Positions 33,837 to 46,399 are shown, counted from the first letter of the stretch. The stretch is DNA of 64,000 nucleotides from Micromussa lordhowensis (GCA_964020085.1 CAXHUQ010000555.1:62001-126000), one strand, 5' to 3'. The notes: generated from the sequence alone by a model not told the origin. Numbers and translations are program-made.

Positions 33837-34242
33837 GTGAGTAGAACAATTATCTTGACTGAATAGATGGTTTATCTTAGGATTCATTGTGTAATTCGAG
33901 ATGTAAGTTTGAGTTTAGCTGTTAATTTAATCAAGTGTTATCCTTAAGCCAATTTCTCATGTTCTCTGCTAACTTGTTTTATGTCTACAACTTATATATA
34001 TAAGGGTAGCAACGCGAGAAAAGGGTCCAAAAACTGATTTTAAAAGAAAAGAGTTTTACCAGTTGATGGGCGCATTCGCAATAATTCGGTGCAATTTCAA
34101 TAATGACATTGTAATTTTATGACGAACTTTGGCTATTTTTTTTAAATGTTAGGCAATTCCCAAAACCCCAAAATTGTAAATAAGTTTCATGTTTTCAAAT
34201 TATTGATTTATTCGCAAACATTTGTTTTGAATTCGTAATATA

Positions 34243-35756
34243 CTGAAGGTCAAAAGAAACTTTACAAGCAAATAAAATGCATCATTGTGAGCAAGATATT
34301 TATTTGATTCCCCTCAAACTTGCTGGTCAACTAGCTCTTAACAAAATCAGCAACAATACATAAGTACGCAAACGAGAGCGTTCAAAACATCGAAAGTCAC
34401 TTTTTCGGCGTACACAAAAGTTACTGTTTATATGCTTCCTTAATAACCGGTGTATGACCCATTCGCGAGCATTAGATCCCGAATCCGGCGAGACATTGAC
34501 ATTATTAAACGATTGATGCCAAACTGAGGATAGCAGTGCCACTCTTCAATCAGCGCTTGTCGTAACTGAGCAAGGTTTCGCGGAGGCGGGTTTCGTAAGC
34601 GCACTTTCCGATCCAGATGATCCCACAAGTGTTCAATAGGATTCATGTCCGGGGAATATGGTGGCCAGTCCAAAACCTCAACGTTGTGTGCCCGCAAATA
34701 ATCCTGACACACCTGTACTACGTGAGGGCGCGCGTTATCGTGCATAAAAATGGCGTCATTGTGAAGCTGCACATAAGGGATAATCTGATTACTCAGCACG
34801 GTATTAAGGTAGCGATTTGCTGTAAGATTACCATCAACAACCAAAAGCTGAGAACGCCAACCAAATTGAATGACTCCCCACACCATCACGGAACCACCAC
34901 CAAAGCGGTCCACTGGAGTGACGTTGCATGGAGCGAAGCGTTCGCCGATGCGTCTGTATACGCGCTGGCGGCCATCTGCGCGGTACAGTTTGAATCGCGA
35001 TTCGTCACTAGCTATCACACGGCACCAGTCCTGATTCCTCCAAACACCTCGTCGGTAATTATTGGCCCAATTTCGTCGAAGGCGCCTTCTCCGATCGTTT
35101 ATGACCATTCCAACGTACGGTCGACGTGCGCGTAATCCATGCTCTCGCAAGCGTCGTATCACTGTTTTTGCACTGATACGGTTGTTCGCTCTGCCAGGGG
35201 TCTCCGCCGCTGTTGCTGCGGCACTGCGAAACCGGTCACGGATGTGGATCAAACGGATCCGGCGATCCTGATTCGACGTTGTTACTCGAGGACGACCACT
35301 ACTTTGCCGATCCAGAGTTCGCCCCGTATCCTGAAAAAGTCTTTGCAAATCATAAATGGCTACTTTGCTGCAACCAAAGCGTCGTGCCACACCTCGGACG
35401 GATTCACCAGCCTGAAACATACCGATTGCTTGGTCGCGACTATGTTGCGCCAGACGCGGCATAGTTGTGCGCGCAATTGACAAGATAAACCGTGTGTACA
35501 AGTAAAATCTAAATGTTCCAGTGTCGAAACAATATCCGACTAAAATTGAAAATTAAGGCATTATAGACTCAGCTTCATTAATATGGTGTAGTCTTCTACC
35601 CCGAATTAACACCTTGAAAACCATTGTATACAATACAGACAATAGAATGTGCTGTAAAATTAGGTCAAAATTAATACTCTAAATTTTCATTGCAAACCAT
35701 TAAGAGATAAAAAAGATATTTAATTTTTAACTTGTAAAGTTTCTTTTGTCCTTCAG
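34243..35756 (-). mobile_element. Tc1-type transposon, apparently intact
   Basis: The terminal inverted repeats begin CTGAAGGnCAAAAGAAACTT and match for about 26 bp. A TA flanks each end (34241-34242 and 35757-35758), the normal target duplication of the Tc1/mariner group. At 1514 bp the length is typical. It lies in the intron between exons d and e, opposite to the gene. A decayed sibling is at 11219-12308. Confidence 0.95.
34440..35462 (-). CDS. Tc1-family DD34E transposase
   Basis: The enzyme would bind the inverted repeats and cut and paste the element. I chose the ATG at 35462 (MPRLAQHSRDQAIG) because the 13 codons before it run into the 5' untranslated part; an in-frame ATG at 35501 is possible. 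The N-terminal helix-turn-helix region (GESVRGVARRFGCSKVAIYD) is followed by a GRPR linker box. The catalytic triad is Asp in ASDESRF, Asp in HDNARPH and Glu in NPIEHLWD, with 34 residues between the second Asp and the Glu. At about 340 codons without stop it is full length for the family. All key residues are present, so the copy may be active or only recently inactive. Confidence 0.93.
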   Translation of the reverse strand: MPRLAQHSRDQAIGMFQAGESVRGVARRFGCSKVAIYDLQRLFQDTGRTLDRQSSGRPRVTTSNQDRRIRLIHIRDRFRSAAATAAETPGRANNRISAKTVIRRLREHGLRARRPYVGMVINDRRRRLRRNWANNYRRGVWRNQDWCRVIASDESRFKLYRADGRQRVYRRIGERFAPCNVTPVDRFGGGSVMVWGVIQFGWRSQLLVVDGNLTANRYLNTVLSNQIIPYVQLHNDAIFMHDNARPHVVQVCQDYLRAHNVEVLDWPPYSPDMNPIEHLWDHLDRKVRLRNPPPRNLAQLRQALIEEWHCYPQFGINRLIMSMSRRIRDLMLANGSYTGY

Positions 35757-36220
35757 TATATCTTAAATGTACACAAAATGCACTAAAGACACTACAGTGT
35801 GATCTTAAGCATTTCCATTCATCAAAATTTAAGATATGTGCTTTAACCTTAAATGTGACATATTTTTAAGTTTTACTAAGAATTCAAATTACTGAGTTTG
35901 CAATGTGATTACGGAATAACAGCAATTCATGTTGTAAAAGTCGCCTTTTTAGATCGGTAATTTTATTATCTATTAAAGCAATAGGCAAAGAAGCATGTTT
36001 GAAATTTACGCATATTTTCTCTGGTGTCTCTAGCATCCATATATTAACCGTAACAACCAATGAAAACATATCTAGGAAGACCTTAGTTTAGTTGGCAACC
36101 ATTAGGTCACTTCAAGCAGCTCAAATACACCTGCTATGTTTAATCTTCAGTTAAAGATTTATTCATACATATCTCAAAACGGCCAAAGTGCCGTTATGTA
36201 CCCTTTTATGGCGTCGCGGC

Positions 36221-36222
<2 letters not shown>

Positions 36223-36265
<43 letters not shown>
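36223..36265. repeat. AT microsatellite
   Basis: About 21 AT units lie 65 bp upstream of exon e. Confidence 0.95.
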
Positions 36266-36268
<3 letters not shown>

Positions 36269-36331
36269 GTTCATAGCATAAACTTTGGATTCAATAGCAA
36301 ATACCAAGTTTTGTATTCTCATATGTGATAG

Positions 36332-36471
36332 TACGCGATTGTGCAAAGCAGCAGCAATTGGGCTCGTCCATGCCGGGTCTTGGTTCACCCACACAAACAC
36401 ATCAGACCGATCATCTAGCGCGTCAGCATCCCACTATGTACCTAGGGTGGCAGCATAAGCGAGACTGGAAG
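36332..36471 (+). CDS. Unrecognised host gene, exon e
   Basis: The acceptor is ATATGTGATAG|TA and the donor is TGGAAG|GTACTT. The phase-1 entry joins exon d in frame (A|TA gives Ile). The exon is fully open: RDCAKQQQLGSSMPGLGSPT, then HPTMYLGWQHKRDWK. It leaves in phase 0. The polypyrimidine tract is weak, so the acceptor is the least certain part. The other two forward frames contain stops. No later exon was firmly identified. Confidence 0.6.
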
Positions 36472-36479
36472 GTACTTCT

Positions 36480-37329
36480 TAAATAGAAATAATTAGAAAT
36501 AAATAGAAATAATATCCAAATATTTCTTCGACCAGCAAAAGTTCATCAATTTCACTTTTTACCAAACACCTCTTATATGTACTGTTTTGCCTTTTGTATC
36601 TAATTTTATTCAACACACTATGTTTCAACTTTGTATGAAGACAGTGTTAGATACAATTGCACTTCAAAGCATTCATACAACGAAGTGTTTGTTACGCTCT
36701 TAGATACTATGCAAACTACTACATTATATATACACTATACACGTTAATCGAATTCCTGACTGTCTATATGTAATTTTCGTTACAAACATAATATCTATTT
36801 ACAGCCAATTATCAGTCTCCATTACTCTGGAATGACCTTTAATGTCTATAATACGCTGTGACAGTGCATATCCTACGCCCCTAGCATAGCGACCACTTAA
36901 TACAAAATCATAACTTGACGCTCACACCAATATATCCATACATACTAATCCATGACACGCTTAAGATATCCCTACAATTACCCTATATCAATTACAAGAG
37001 GTGACATGTGTGCGGTATAAATACGGTATATGTGCAGTATATGAGGTACTTATGCGGTAACTAGGGTAAACAAAGCGATAAAATGCTATACCATGCACTT
37101 TAAAATACCGATTATACCTATATAATGTGATAGATATGTAAATAATGCACACTTGTATACAGACAGATATATGTGTGATCTAAAGACCTGTGTCTCCAAA
37201 TACTGGTCACAAAATACGATATCTGGAGTAGGCACCGGAATCAAAGCAAGATATAATAATTTAATTATTTCAATAATGTAATATATTATGGATTTATTAT
37301 TCGTTATTAGCAACAGCTTGCCTTGCAAG
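36480..37329. other. AT-rich, nothing recognised
   Basis: No coding, RNA or repeat feature was supported. The probable remainder is intron downstream of exon e. Confidence 0.4.
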
Positions 37330-38690
37330 CGTGTTGCTTATGCGATCGGTTTGTGTTAGTTATATATCTGTTTATTTATTTGGTTATTTAATTCGTAAAC
37401 TTTTTTTTCAAATTGCTTCTCTTTCTACAATTATGAACCGATCTTTTATTTGGTAAGAATTATCTATAGATGTCAATACTTTAGGCTTGTGCTCGGTGTG
37501 GCGATATAGCGATTTTTGGCGATTTGGCGACAATTAACATTTTTGATAAAAATTGTCTTGTATATAGTGAAGCAACAAATCAATTATGACGTCACAATGG
37601 TTTTGTTATGAATACGGTGTTGGGAGTAGGTATGTGAGATGCAAGAAACTGAGATCACAGTCAGTCAATCAGCGTTTAGGGTTCGAATTCACAAACATAT
37701 CTTAGGTAATTTATTTAAAATTTAAGGCTCGTCCCTTGCCAATGACTTTAATATAAGTTTGATTTACAAAATCCATTAAGCAATGTGTAAAGTAACATCT
37801 CATTGATAGAAATATAATTGACAATGCCTTGGCAATTAATCGAATAAACAAGCAATTAAGAGCACAAATGAGAACGCACCTTAAGACTCAATTAAGGAGG
37901 CGTCATTCGGGTTGTCATTTGGGACGCCATCCGTTTCGCTATTGGGAACGTCATTCAGGATGCTCTTCGACGTCACTCAGGACGTCATTTAGGATGCCAG
38001 TTGCGGCGCCATTCGAGGCGCCATTTGGAACGCCATTCGAGACGCTATTCGGGACGCCGTTCAGGACGCCTTTCGGTACACCAACCAGGACGCCATTCGG
38101 GACGCCATTTGAGACAATTTTTGAGACGCTATTTCGGAACGCCATATTTGATGCCATTGGGACGCCATTCGAGATGCCATTCGGGATGCCATTCGACACA
38201 CCATTCGGAACGCCATTCGAGACGTCATTCGGGAACCATTCGAGACGCCATTTAAGAGCTGTTAAGGATGCGATAAAAGTTGCAATTAAGGACGCGATTA
38301 AAGGTGTGGCTAAGGACGCAATTGATGATATGATTAAGGACACGCTTAAGTACGCAATCAAGGATGTGGTAATTGACGCGACTAAGGAAGCAATTTAGGA
38401 TGCGATTAAGGACGCGATTTAGGACGCAACGGTGGATGCACTGAAAGACATGATTTGGGACGCGATTTGAGACGCGGTTAAGGACAACTTTGTTTCCGTT
38501 CGTCCGTCTTAAAATCTGGTGGTCAAATATTCTTTATGGTAACAAAACAGTTTATGCAGCATACAAGATATAGACATCTTCATAAGTATATGTTATGATA
38601 TATTTTACGCGATAAATGAACACTTTTACTATCTTAGAATTGCAAACCTTTTTCTTTGAGATATCTGAATCATCGTCCTTGGACGATCTT
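37330..38690 (+). repeat. Dispersed repeat with internal 12-bp minisatellite, copy 1
   Basis: The unit begins with TTTATTTATTTGGTTATTTAATTCG. It continues with GGCGATTTTTGGCGATTTGGCGAC and a GACGTCACAATG block, then a minisatellite (about 37855-38490) of 12-bp units, GACGCCATTCGG grading into GACGCGATTAAG. It ends with TATAGACATCTTCATAAnTATnnnTTATGATATATTTTA. Open frames of 136-189 codons on both strands come from the 12-bp periodicity and are not genes. Another full copy is at 54470-55760. Confidence 0.8.
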
Positions 38691-39000
38691 GTTTATTCAT
38701 TTATTTGGTTGTTTTATTCGCAAGCTTTTTTTAAACGCTACTACTCCTACAATTATCTTTTAGATTTTTAGTAGGAATCATCACTTGGGAGTTTTACATT
38801 TGGCCTTGTGCTTGGCTTGGCGATATGACAATTTTTGGCGATGTGGCGATCATCAACATTTTTGACAAAAATGTGACAAAAATGTGACGTCACAATGTTT
38901 TTGCTTTGAATACGGTGTCGTGGATATATGAGTGAAATGTAAGAAACTAAGGCCACCGTCAGCCAATCAGCGTTGAGGGCTCGAATTCACAAACAAATCC
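38691..39000 (+). repeat. Dispersed GGCGAT repeat, truncated copy 2
   Basis: The start of the same unit (TTTATTTGGTTGTTTTATTCGCAAGC, GGCGATnTGGCGAT, GTGACGTCACAATG, TTTGAATACGGTGT) directly follows copy 1 but lacks the minisatellite. The duplicated arrangement suggests tandem insertion or duplication. Confidence 0.7.
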
Positions 39001-40092
39001 TAGTTCGTGCATCTAATGACATTTTAACGTCTGAGTCATTCGATTGAAAACGCGACAAGGTTTGCGAGTGCTTGGTTAAACTACGTATTCATCGCTCCTT
39101 GTGAATTGTCATGGTCTTTCCTTCAGAGGAAGGTTGGAGGATGTTCTAAGGGTATTTAAGAAATATTAAGAGGATGTTCAGAGATATTTGCTAAAAAGCT
39201 AAAAGCCGTTCACAAATCACAATAAATGTTTGATATGTTGGCCTATTATTCTCTGTAGAGATCCTTTAATGAGAACTTGCAAGCTGTTGCACTGTCCTTG
39301 GACAGTCTTCTTTATATATATAAATATAAGCCTCTAATTTTGATTGGTTTTAAAGATATGAAAGTTTGTATTAAGTCCGTTGGCGTATGAAGCTGTCTCT
39401 AATTTTCGGCCACATTATACACCTCGTGTCTATCTCTAATGAATACATGAGAACGTTATGTTTTATTGTGTGTTAAGCGTAATAGAAGTCTACGCTCGAG
39501 TCCATTCAATAAACAGATTATAACTCTAATGAACAATTCAACACATGCACATATTATAGACTTTTTATTTAACCATACATGTATCTCGATACACAAATAA
39601 ACCTCCAGGCTTAATAATGTGTGTAATGGAATGTAGTGAGTCTTTTTGAAGTAATATTTTAACGATGGCTTATAGGCTTCTAATTCTTTCGAAGACAGAA
39701 CACAATAGACTCTTCACGAATTCTAGAGTTTAAACGGGAAAACAATAAATTTTAGAATAAGATGATTAAATTCTTCTGAATGTTTTTTTTTCTTCATATT
39801 ATGAGTGTAATATTTGTTTATGTAGGGTTTAAGTATAAAGTAAAATGGACTATGATTTAACCAATAAAAATAAATGTAGATAGAATATAAAACAACATCA
39901 TATAAAATCAACCATACCGACATTTTGACTTCTTATATGGAAGTTGTGACTCCGATCAAAAAGTCTATCTATGTATTTATGTATGTTGTACTCGTAAATT
40001 CTAAAAAATCTTGAATATATGTAAATAGAAAATTATATGACATATGCATTACCGTATTAACGCATATTAACTGCAATAACGCTGATCATGCA
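39001..40092. other. AT-rich, nothing recognised
   Basis: No gene or repeat could be supported. A short CTGTCCTTGGACAG palindrome occurs near 39290, like CGTCCTTGGACG near 38677. Confidence 0.4.
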
Positions 40093-40292
40093 NNNNNNNN
40101 NNNNNNNNNNNNNNNNNNNNNNNNNNNNNNNNNNNNNNNNNNNNNNNNNNNNNNNNNNNNNNNNNNNNNNNNNNNNNNNNNNNNNNNNNNNNNNNNNNNN
40201 NNNNNNNNNNNNNNNNNNNNNNNNNNNNNNNNNNNNNNNNNNNNNNNNNNNNNNNNNNNNNNNNNNNNNNNNNNNNNNNNNNNNNNNNNNNN
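40093..40292. other. Assembly gap, 200 N
   Basis: The fixed-size N run lies directly at the edge of an element-2-type repeat array, a likely assembly breakpoint. Confidence 0.95.
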
Positions 40293-42035
40293 AACCTAAC
40301 CCAAACACTTATTCGAAATAACCAAAAGTAACCAAATCACTTATTTTTACTTATTCGAAATCTCCAAAAGCAACCAAATCACTTATTTTGACTATTCCAA
40401 AATAACCAAAAGTAACCAAATCACTTATTTTGATTTATTCCAAATAACCAAAAGCAACCAAATCAGATATTTTGACTTATTCCAAATAACCAAAAGCAAC
40501 CTAATCAGTTATTTAGACTTTTTCCAGATTACCAAAAGCAACCAAATTAGTTATTGTGACATTCCAATAATTAAAAGCAACCAAATCAGTTATTTTGACT
40601 TATTCGAAATAACCAAAAGTAACCACATCACTTATATTGACTTATTCTGAATAGCCAAAAATAGCTAAATCACTGGTTGAACAGGTTGAACATGTTAAAC
40701 TGGTTGCCAAATAGTCCTTAATTGATCACGATCATATTCCAAATAATTAGCGTGTATACAGCAATGAAAATGGACTTACACTGACACATGGATCCTTACT
40801 CTGCCAAACCTCTACATGTCGAGGCCCATCGCTCTAGTTTGTGACGTCACAAAAGTGTGACGTCACGTGCTATCGAGCATTCAGACATCCGTAAACCAAG
40901 ATACTTTTAAGGTTTTAGAGGTCCATACACCAAGCTATATTTATATGGTAAAAAATATAAAAATTGTCCATTTTTTGGTTACTTATATAAGAAAAATCAC
41001 TTTCGAGCTTTCAGAGGTCCATACACGCCCATACGCCAAGGTCCATACACCAAGCCATTTTCGAGGTTTCAAAGGTCCATACACCAACCTATATTTATAT
41101 AGTAAAAAGCTAAAAATGTCAATTTTTTGGCTACTTATATATAAAAAAAACTCGTTCGAGCTTTCAAACATCCGTACACCCATACACCCGTACACCAAAA
41201 GCTTTGTAGTGAATATTGCTTGATGACGTCACTAACGTCACTAACGTCATGTCATGAAGTTTTTAACATGCTTTTCAACGCTTTAAACTGCGTGTCTCTA
41301 TGATTAATATTAACAAAGTTATAGTCAAAACCGTCTAAACCAATCAAAATCAAGCTTTTTGTTTATATCGGTTTCTATGGTTATTCTTAAGCTTGTATGG
41401 TATTGAACCTAAAAAAACTTCATTAGCTTTGGTACGCTTCAAATTAGAAGTTTCTACGGTTATTTCTCATGAAGTCATAGCAAACACCGTCTAAACCAAT
41501 CAACATTCAGCTTTTTGTTGATTTCGGTTTCCATGGTTTCCCTTAAACTGATATTTTTCTTTACCGACATACAAGACTTGGAAGGCTTTCATATGCTTTA
41601 AACTAGAAGTCTCTACAATTATTTTTCACAAAGTTATAACCAAAACCGTCTCAACCAACCAAAATCCAGCATTTCCCTTGCCATAGGTACCATGGTAAAC
41701 ATTGGTAACTATGGCAATCAGACATGCTACGGTTTCCAACGCTTCAAACTATAAGTCTCTACGGTTATTTATTTTTTCAGTTATAGCCAAAACCGTCTTG
41801 ATAAAGTATAACTAAAAACCCAACGAGGCTACTGGATTCATTGGTATAAAATGTATAAGAAAAAAAACCGACGAGGCTACTGGATTCAATGATCTTGTAT
41901 ATAAGAAAAAAAAGGACATATCTTCATTCATATTCAACCTAGAGACTTCGAGTTTGAAGCGTTGGAAACCGTAGCATATCTAAATCATTATGGTTACCAT
42001 GGTAACGATAGCAACGGCAATGCTGGATTTTGATT
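40293..42035 (+). mobile_element. Element-2-type fragment: right arm joined to a left arm
   Basis: The order is a 42-bp array (40293-40680), a TGACGTCA pair (near 40840-40862), GGTCCATACACC repeats and inverted units of about 170 bp up to about 41815, as in the right arm of element 2. The orientation then switches: from 41819 two iterons with TGGATTCATTGGTATAAA and GATCTTGTATATAAG are followed by sequence of the left arm ending near 42035. No gene is left. The left part is cut by the gap. Confidence 0.75.
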
Positions 42036-42037
42036 GG

Positions 42038-42520
42038 TTACGGGAAAGAAAATTAAACAACTTTCAGATGAGAATTCTTAGACATCTTCTCGGAATCACC
42101 TGGCAGGACAAAAATTACAAATGAAAAAGTCCGGCTTACCAAGTGCCACAGCACTGCTTAAACAAAAGCGCCTGCGGAAGTCACATCCATCGAATAGAAG
42201 ACGGAAACATTTCCATAGACCTCCTTTACGGGGAAATAGTAGAGGCAAATAGAGCAGTCAGTAGACGAAATGGTTGTTGTAAAGAAGTGTGACTTGAAGC
42301 GACATGAAAGCATTCAGCATTCCCGTCAACTCATGGAAGAGCAAGTGACATGGAGATTCATCCTTAAGGCGGGATAGAAATGGCTGGCAAAAAATGGCTG
42401 AGTTTTTTACGCAAAATCCACCTAAAGAAGAAGCTTGAAAACGCAAAAAAAAAGTCATGAAATGAAATCTGCAGATGTATGCAGATGCCAACCATGTGTC
42501 TGTAAGCTGTAAGGAGGAAG
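42038..42520 (+). mobile_element. LINE 3'-end fragment, degenerate
   Basis: Translated in shifting frames it shows ILRHLLGITWQDKNY, LPSATALLKQ, ISIDLLYGEIVEANRAVSRR and LMEEQVTWR, the C-terminal pattern of non-LTR retrotransposons of a different type from the RTE copies. The 5' part is absent and stops are frequent. It directly abuts the element-2-type fragment. Confidence 0.6.
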
Positions 42521-42539
42521 TCTACTTTGTAGTTTACTG

Positions 42540-45500
42540 TTAAGTTTCGTTTTGCTTGAATTAAGATACCGTCAACTTTATTCTGAGGTGTTTATTTAAA
42601 CATGAGGTTTTAAAAACGTTCTTGTAAAACGTTTTGATAACCTCAGAAAAAAATGATAGATTTTTATTTAAAACAACGTTTTTCTGAACGCTCACGTACT
42701 TTAGCTAAATGTTTGAAGCACGTTCCTTAAACGGTTAATTGCGTGGTGCTTAAGGTTTCCGCCAAAAATAAGTTTTTTGAAAATGCGCTTTGTAACTTTC
42801 ACCCATATTGCAGAATTACTTTGAAACAAAATGCATATCTGAATAGTACTAAGAAAGATATGTGTACTGTGACAGTGTACTGTCGCCGTATTTCTTTAAT
42901 CTGTTCACCGAGATTATATTTAGGGCTCTTAATCCTGAGCTGGGAGTCTCCGTAAGTAGCAGAAAGATCAATTACCCAAGGTATGCAAACGACACTGCGT
43001 TGACAGCGGATTCAGGACCCGAACTCTTATAAATTGCGTGAACGAAGCTGGGAAAGACGGGTGATGAAAACAAAACCTGAGGCTATAAGCAAGAAAGCAA
43101 TTGTGCCTAGAGTGAACATCGAATCAAATAGACAAGTTGTAGAGCAAGTGTCATGATTTACATACCTCGGCAAGCCAATAACGGAAAATGGCAAGTGCGA
43201 CGAAGCGAAGGATTAGGCAAGCAAGATCCGCTTTAAATAGCATGCGAGCTGTTTTGTGTTGCCAAATGTTGTCGCTTTCATCCCGCCTAAGACTGTTAAA
43301 GAGCTATGTGTGGTCCTCTTGTAGTCCTCTATGTTTGATTCTCTTGTAATGAGTTGAGACATGGACAGTTTCTCAGACGAGCGAAAAATGACTGAACGAA
43401 TTTGCAATGTGGTTGCTTAAGCGAATGATGCGTGTAAGTTGGACAAGGCGCTTGTGGGATGAAAATGTCCTTATCTAGCTGTGGTAAAACGGGTCAAGCT
43501 AAGTAAAAAATTTAGCTCTTTTGGTCACATGATGCGACACAAAAACATCCTAATACAAAAAATGGTACAAGGGAAGAGAGGACGAGGAAGATCAAGAATT
43601 CAATGGTGTCAAAACGCGATTGATTGGATGGGAAAGTGGTTTGCAGCGTGTAAACGGGCAGCCCAGAACCGACTGAGATGACGTTAACTAGCCTCCAAGC
43701 CCTGGACCGGGGACGGAGCCTTACGTGGCGTGTTTTAGGATTGCTCATCTTTATCACATTTACAAATATTTGTATCTAGCTATATCATTATATCTTGAGA
43801 AATTCTTTAATGGAAACCGTCGTTGACTGTTAAATTTGTAACGTGATACAGAATATTATCTAGAAACTGCATGTTAATACGTATGTCAAATGATTCACAA
43901 TTAATTGCGGAGGCTTAATTGCTTTGCGCTCAAAGGCTTTAATGCTTTAGATGGCAGGATGTACCATTAATTAAAAAGCTGAAGAAACGCTTTATAACAT
44001 CCGTTTTATACGAATGGTAATCTAAATTGACAGGAAATTAAATTGGTTTTGCAATTTAGTATCTGAAAACCACAACTCATTAATCGATAGCATATAAATC
44101 TTTAGATGCATTGATAATAAAGTCAATTATTAACTACGTTTCAGAAATTGCTTTCGAACAGTTTTTTGTTCTTCACTAATTTCTAATTGCGCAGTTACTG
44201 CCTCAGTTATGGCTGCTGACTGCCGACACCACGTGTGTTAATAGATCTTAATCCTTCCCCTCCCTTAAAACAGATATTGGATAAAAGTGAAAGTTACAAG
44301 GTTGGTCTGCAGCAAAAAGTGAATCCGTGATAAAAAAAAAGCTGAAACATGTACTGTCTAACTTTATGATGTGTTCTGTGCAATTTGTACTTTTTCTTGT
44401 TTCTGCTAAAACTTGTATTTTTCATAGAAGATACATGCTGCTTGCTAACTTAAATGACAATTTGAGAATGGTTTTGTTAAATGTTGCTTGAATCTAGAGA
44501 TTACCTCAAACATTAAAAAGGTATTGGAATCAGTGAGTGATAGATTTGTATGTGCGTGTATGCTTTATTTTTTTTTCTAGTTTGTGCGTGTATGCTTTAG
44601 TTTTTTTTCTAGTTTTATCAAGCCACAGTTGATATCCATCTTTGCCGGTTCTAGGATCTGGCGCCATGTACATATTCATGGCAAGTGCGTCTATAACGAT
44701 GCTAATGATCTTGCGCCACGTCTATGGCTGCTTAATTGAAATATTTGAGCCTACAGCCTATTCTAACTGTTTAAACAGTTTTAAACGTCTATCATTTCAT
44801 GGTCGGTTTCGTTAGTTTAATTAAGTTATGGTAAAGCATACATTTAAATAAACCTTAAATTGGTCATTTATTTTGAAATGCACTAGCTAGCATAAATTTA
44901 TTTAAAAACTTGTATTGTGCACTTTTGTTACCACAAGGAAATGATTAAGCAGAAAATCTATTCTAAATGTTTAATCACCTTTAATCGTCTTTCATTTAAT
45001 GGTGTTTTTTTTTCGTTAGTTTAATTCAGTTACTGTAAAAACATGCATTAAAATTAACCTTAAATTGGTCATTTATTCGGTCTTATTGCTAGTCTAGCTT
45101 ACGGCGTTTAGTATGAGACCAACCCCTGACGGTGCCCTGTTTACGTTATTGCTCAAGTTATCTGACGAAAAGGCGTTATAGGCCATTTATAAATAGTGCA
45201 CGTATTTACTCTAGATGTCACCTTTTCGCAGTTTGCTCTGACGTCATTCATTTCCTAAATATATGTTTAGATGTTTGTCAATGAATTTCAATCGCAAGAA
45301 CCGAGATTAACACTTTGCTTCTATCCACTATATAATTGAATATATAAATATATACATCATAACCGATTTGAAATGTCTAAAAATGAGTTAAGAAATAATT
45401 TCAATTATATATTTACCATGCGACTTCAGCCTTAGGTTTTGCATTTGTCATAGTCGTTTTTGAACTTAAAGAAATAAATGTGCGAAAATCAACACTCATT

Positions 45501-46330
45501 GAATAGCATCGATTAAATGCATAAATACATTATGGGTCATTCATAAAGAATGTATATGGTTTTTTTCATGAATGTTTACCCCTTGTTTACTGTATAAGGG
45601 GAAGCTATGAAAAGTAGACATTGACATATCCTTCTCAGAAATTTCAATGTCAGTGAGTGACGTCCGGACAACAGCCAACAAATGTTATTTTCAGACTTCA
45701 AATTGACGTCTGTTTAAAGACAATGTTCCCTAAAGAAGCATTGACTATTCAACCAAAGCTGATTGTTATGCTAGACGTTTACATGTCGCTGATAAAAATT
45801 ATAGGCGACCAGAATAAAGAGAAACTTGAGCCAAAAAGCTGAGTGCTCATTATGTTTCAATATCTAATCTTATTCATTAACTCTCACACTTAGAGCCTTG
45901 CAACCACGTTCCCATCCAATAAAGCCTCATCTTGACTGGGTGTTGCTGGACGTAGAATAGCGATTAAAATGAACGTAAAAACACAACAATTTCATATGTC
46001 ACGTTGTTGCAGAGTTTAACTGCTTTGTGTTCAAAGATCTAATTTCAAACCTAGCAGAATGAAGAATTGATGTGTGAGCTAAAAAGCGTAACATCTTATT
46101 TATTTGTGCGGAAATGAAAATTGACAGGATTTTAAATGTGTTCAGACTGCTATCATCCAAACAATGTAATTTAATGACGGCTTTCATGATGCTTAACATG
46201 TGAAGTAATCGAATATTAATTTCCGATTTCCTGAATAAGTAAGCCAGCTTTCCAGTTGTTTTTTTTTTTAGATTTAGCGATAAATTTCTATCATTATGCA
46301 TCCCGTGTCCGTTGGTTATTTGTTTATGAA
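42540..46330 (+). repeat. Segmental duplication, copy A
   Basis: Long collinear similarity to 49690-53770 is seen at several anchors: TTTTTCTGAACGCTC with CGTACTTT (42685/49840), TTAATTGCTTTGCGCTCAAAGG (43917/50466), GAAATGCACTAGCTAGCATAAATT (44875/51581), GCATCGATT (45507/52235) and ATGAACGTAAAAACACAACAATT (45970/53500). Copy A contains an RTE fragment (42930-43735) missing from the same place in copy B. The gene-free parts hold nothing else I could identify. Confidence 0.8.
42930..43735 (+). mobile_element. RTE-type LINE fragment, copy 2
   Basis: It includes the end of the catalytic palm: PRYANDTALTAD, where the usual YADD is YAND. KAIVPRVNIES, LRLLKSYVWS and QGKRGRGRSRIQWCQNAID follow. 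Frameshifts and stops are numerous. It begins upstream of the other two copies, so it is the longest of the three. Confidence 0.8.
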
Positions 46331-46399
46331 CGTATACAGTAAACTTCTCTTTGAAATGCATCTCATCGTACAGATATAAACCGATCCGTTTAACATTAC

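Noticed and set aside
35062..35480. Plus-strand open frames across the Tc1 transposase
   Set aside because: Shadows of the GC-rich minus-strand transposase gene.
37829..38398. Open frames of 189 and 136 codons on opposite strands
   Set aside because: Both come from the 12-bp minisatellite; units whose length is a multiple of three keep frames open on both strands.
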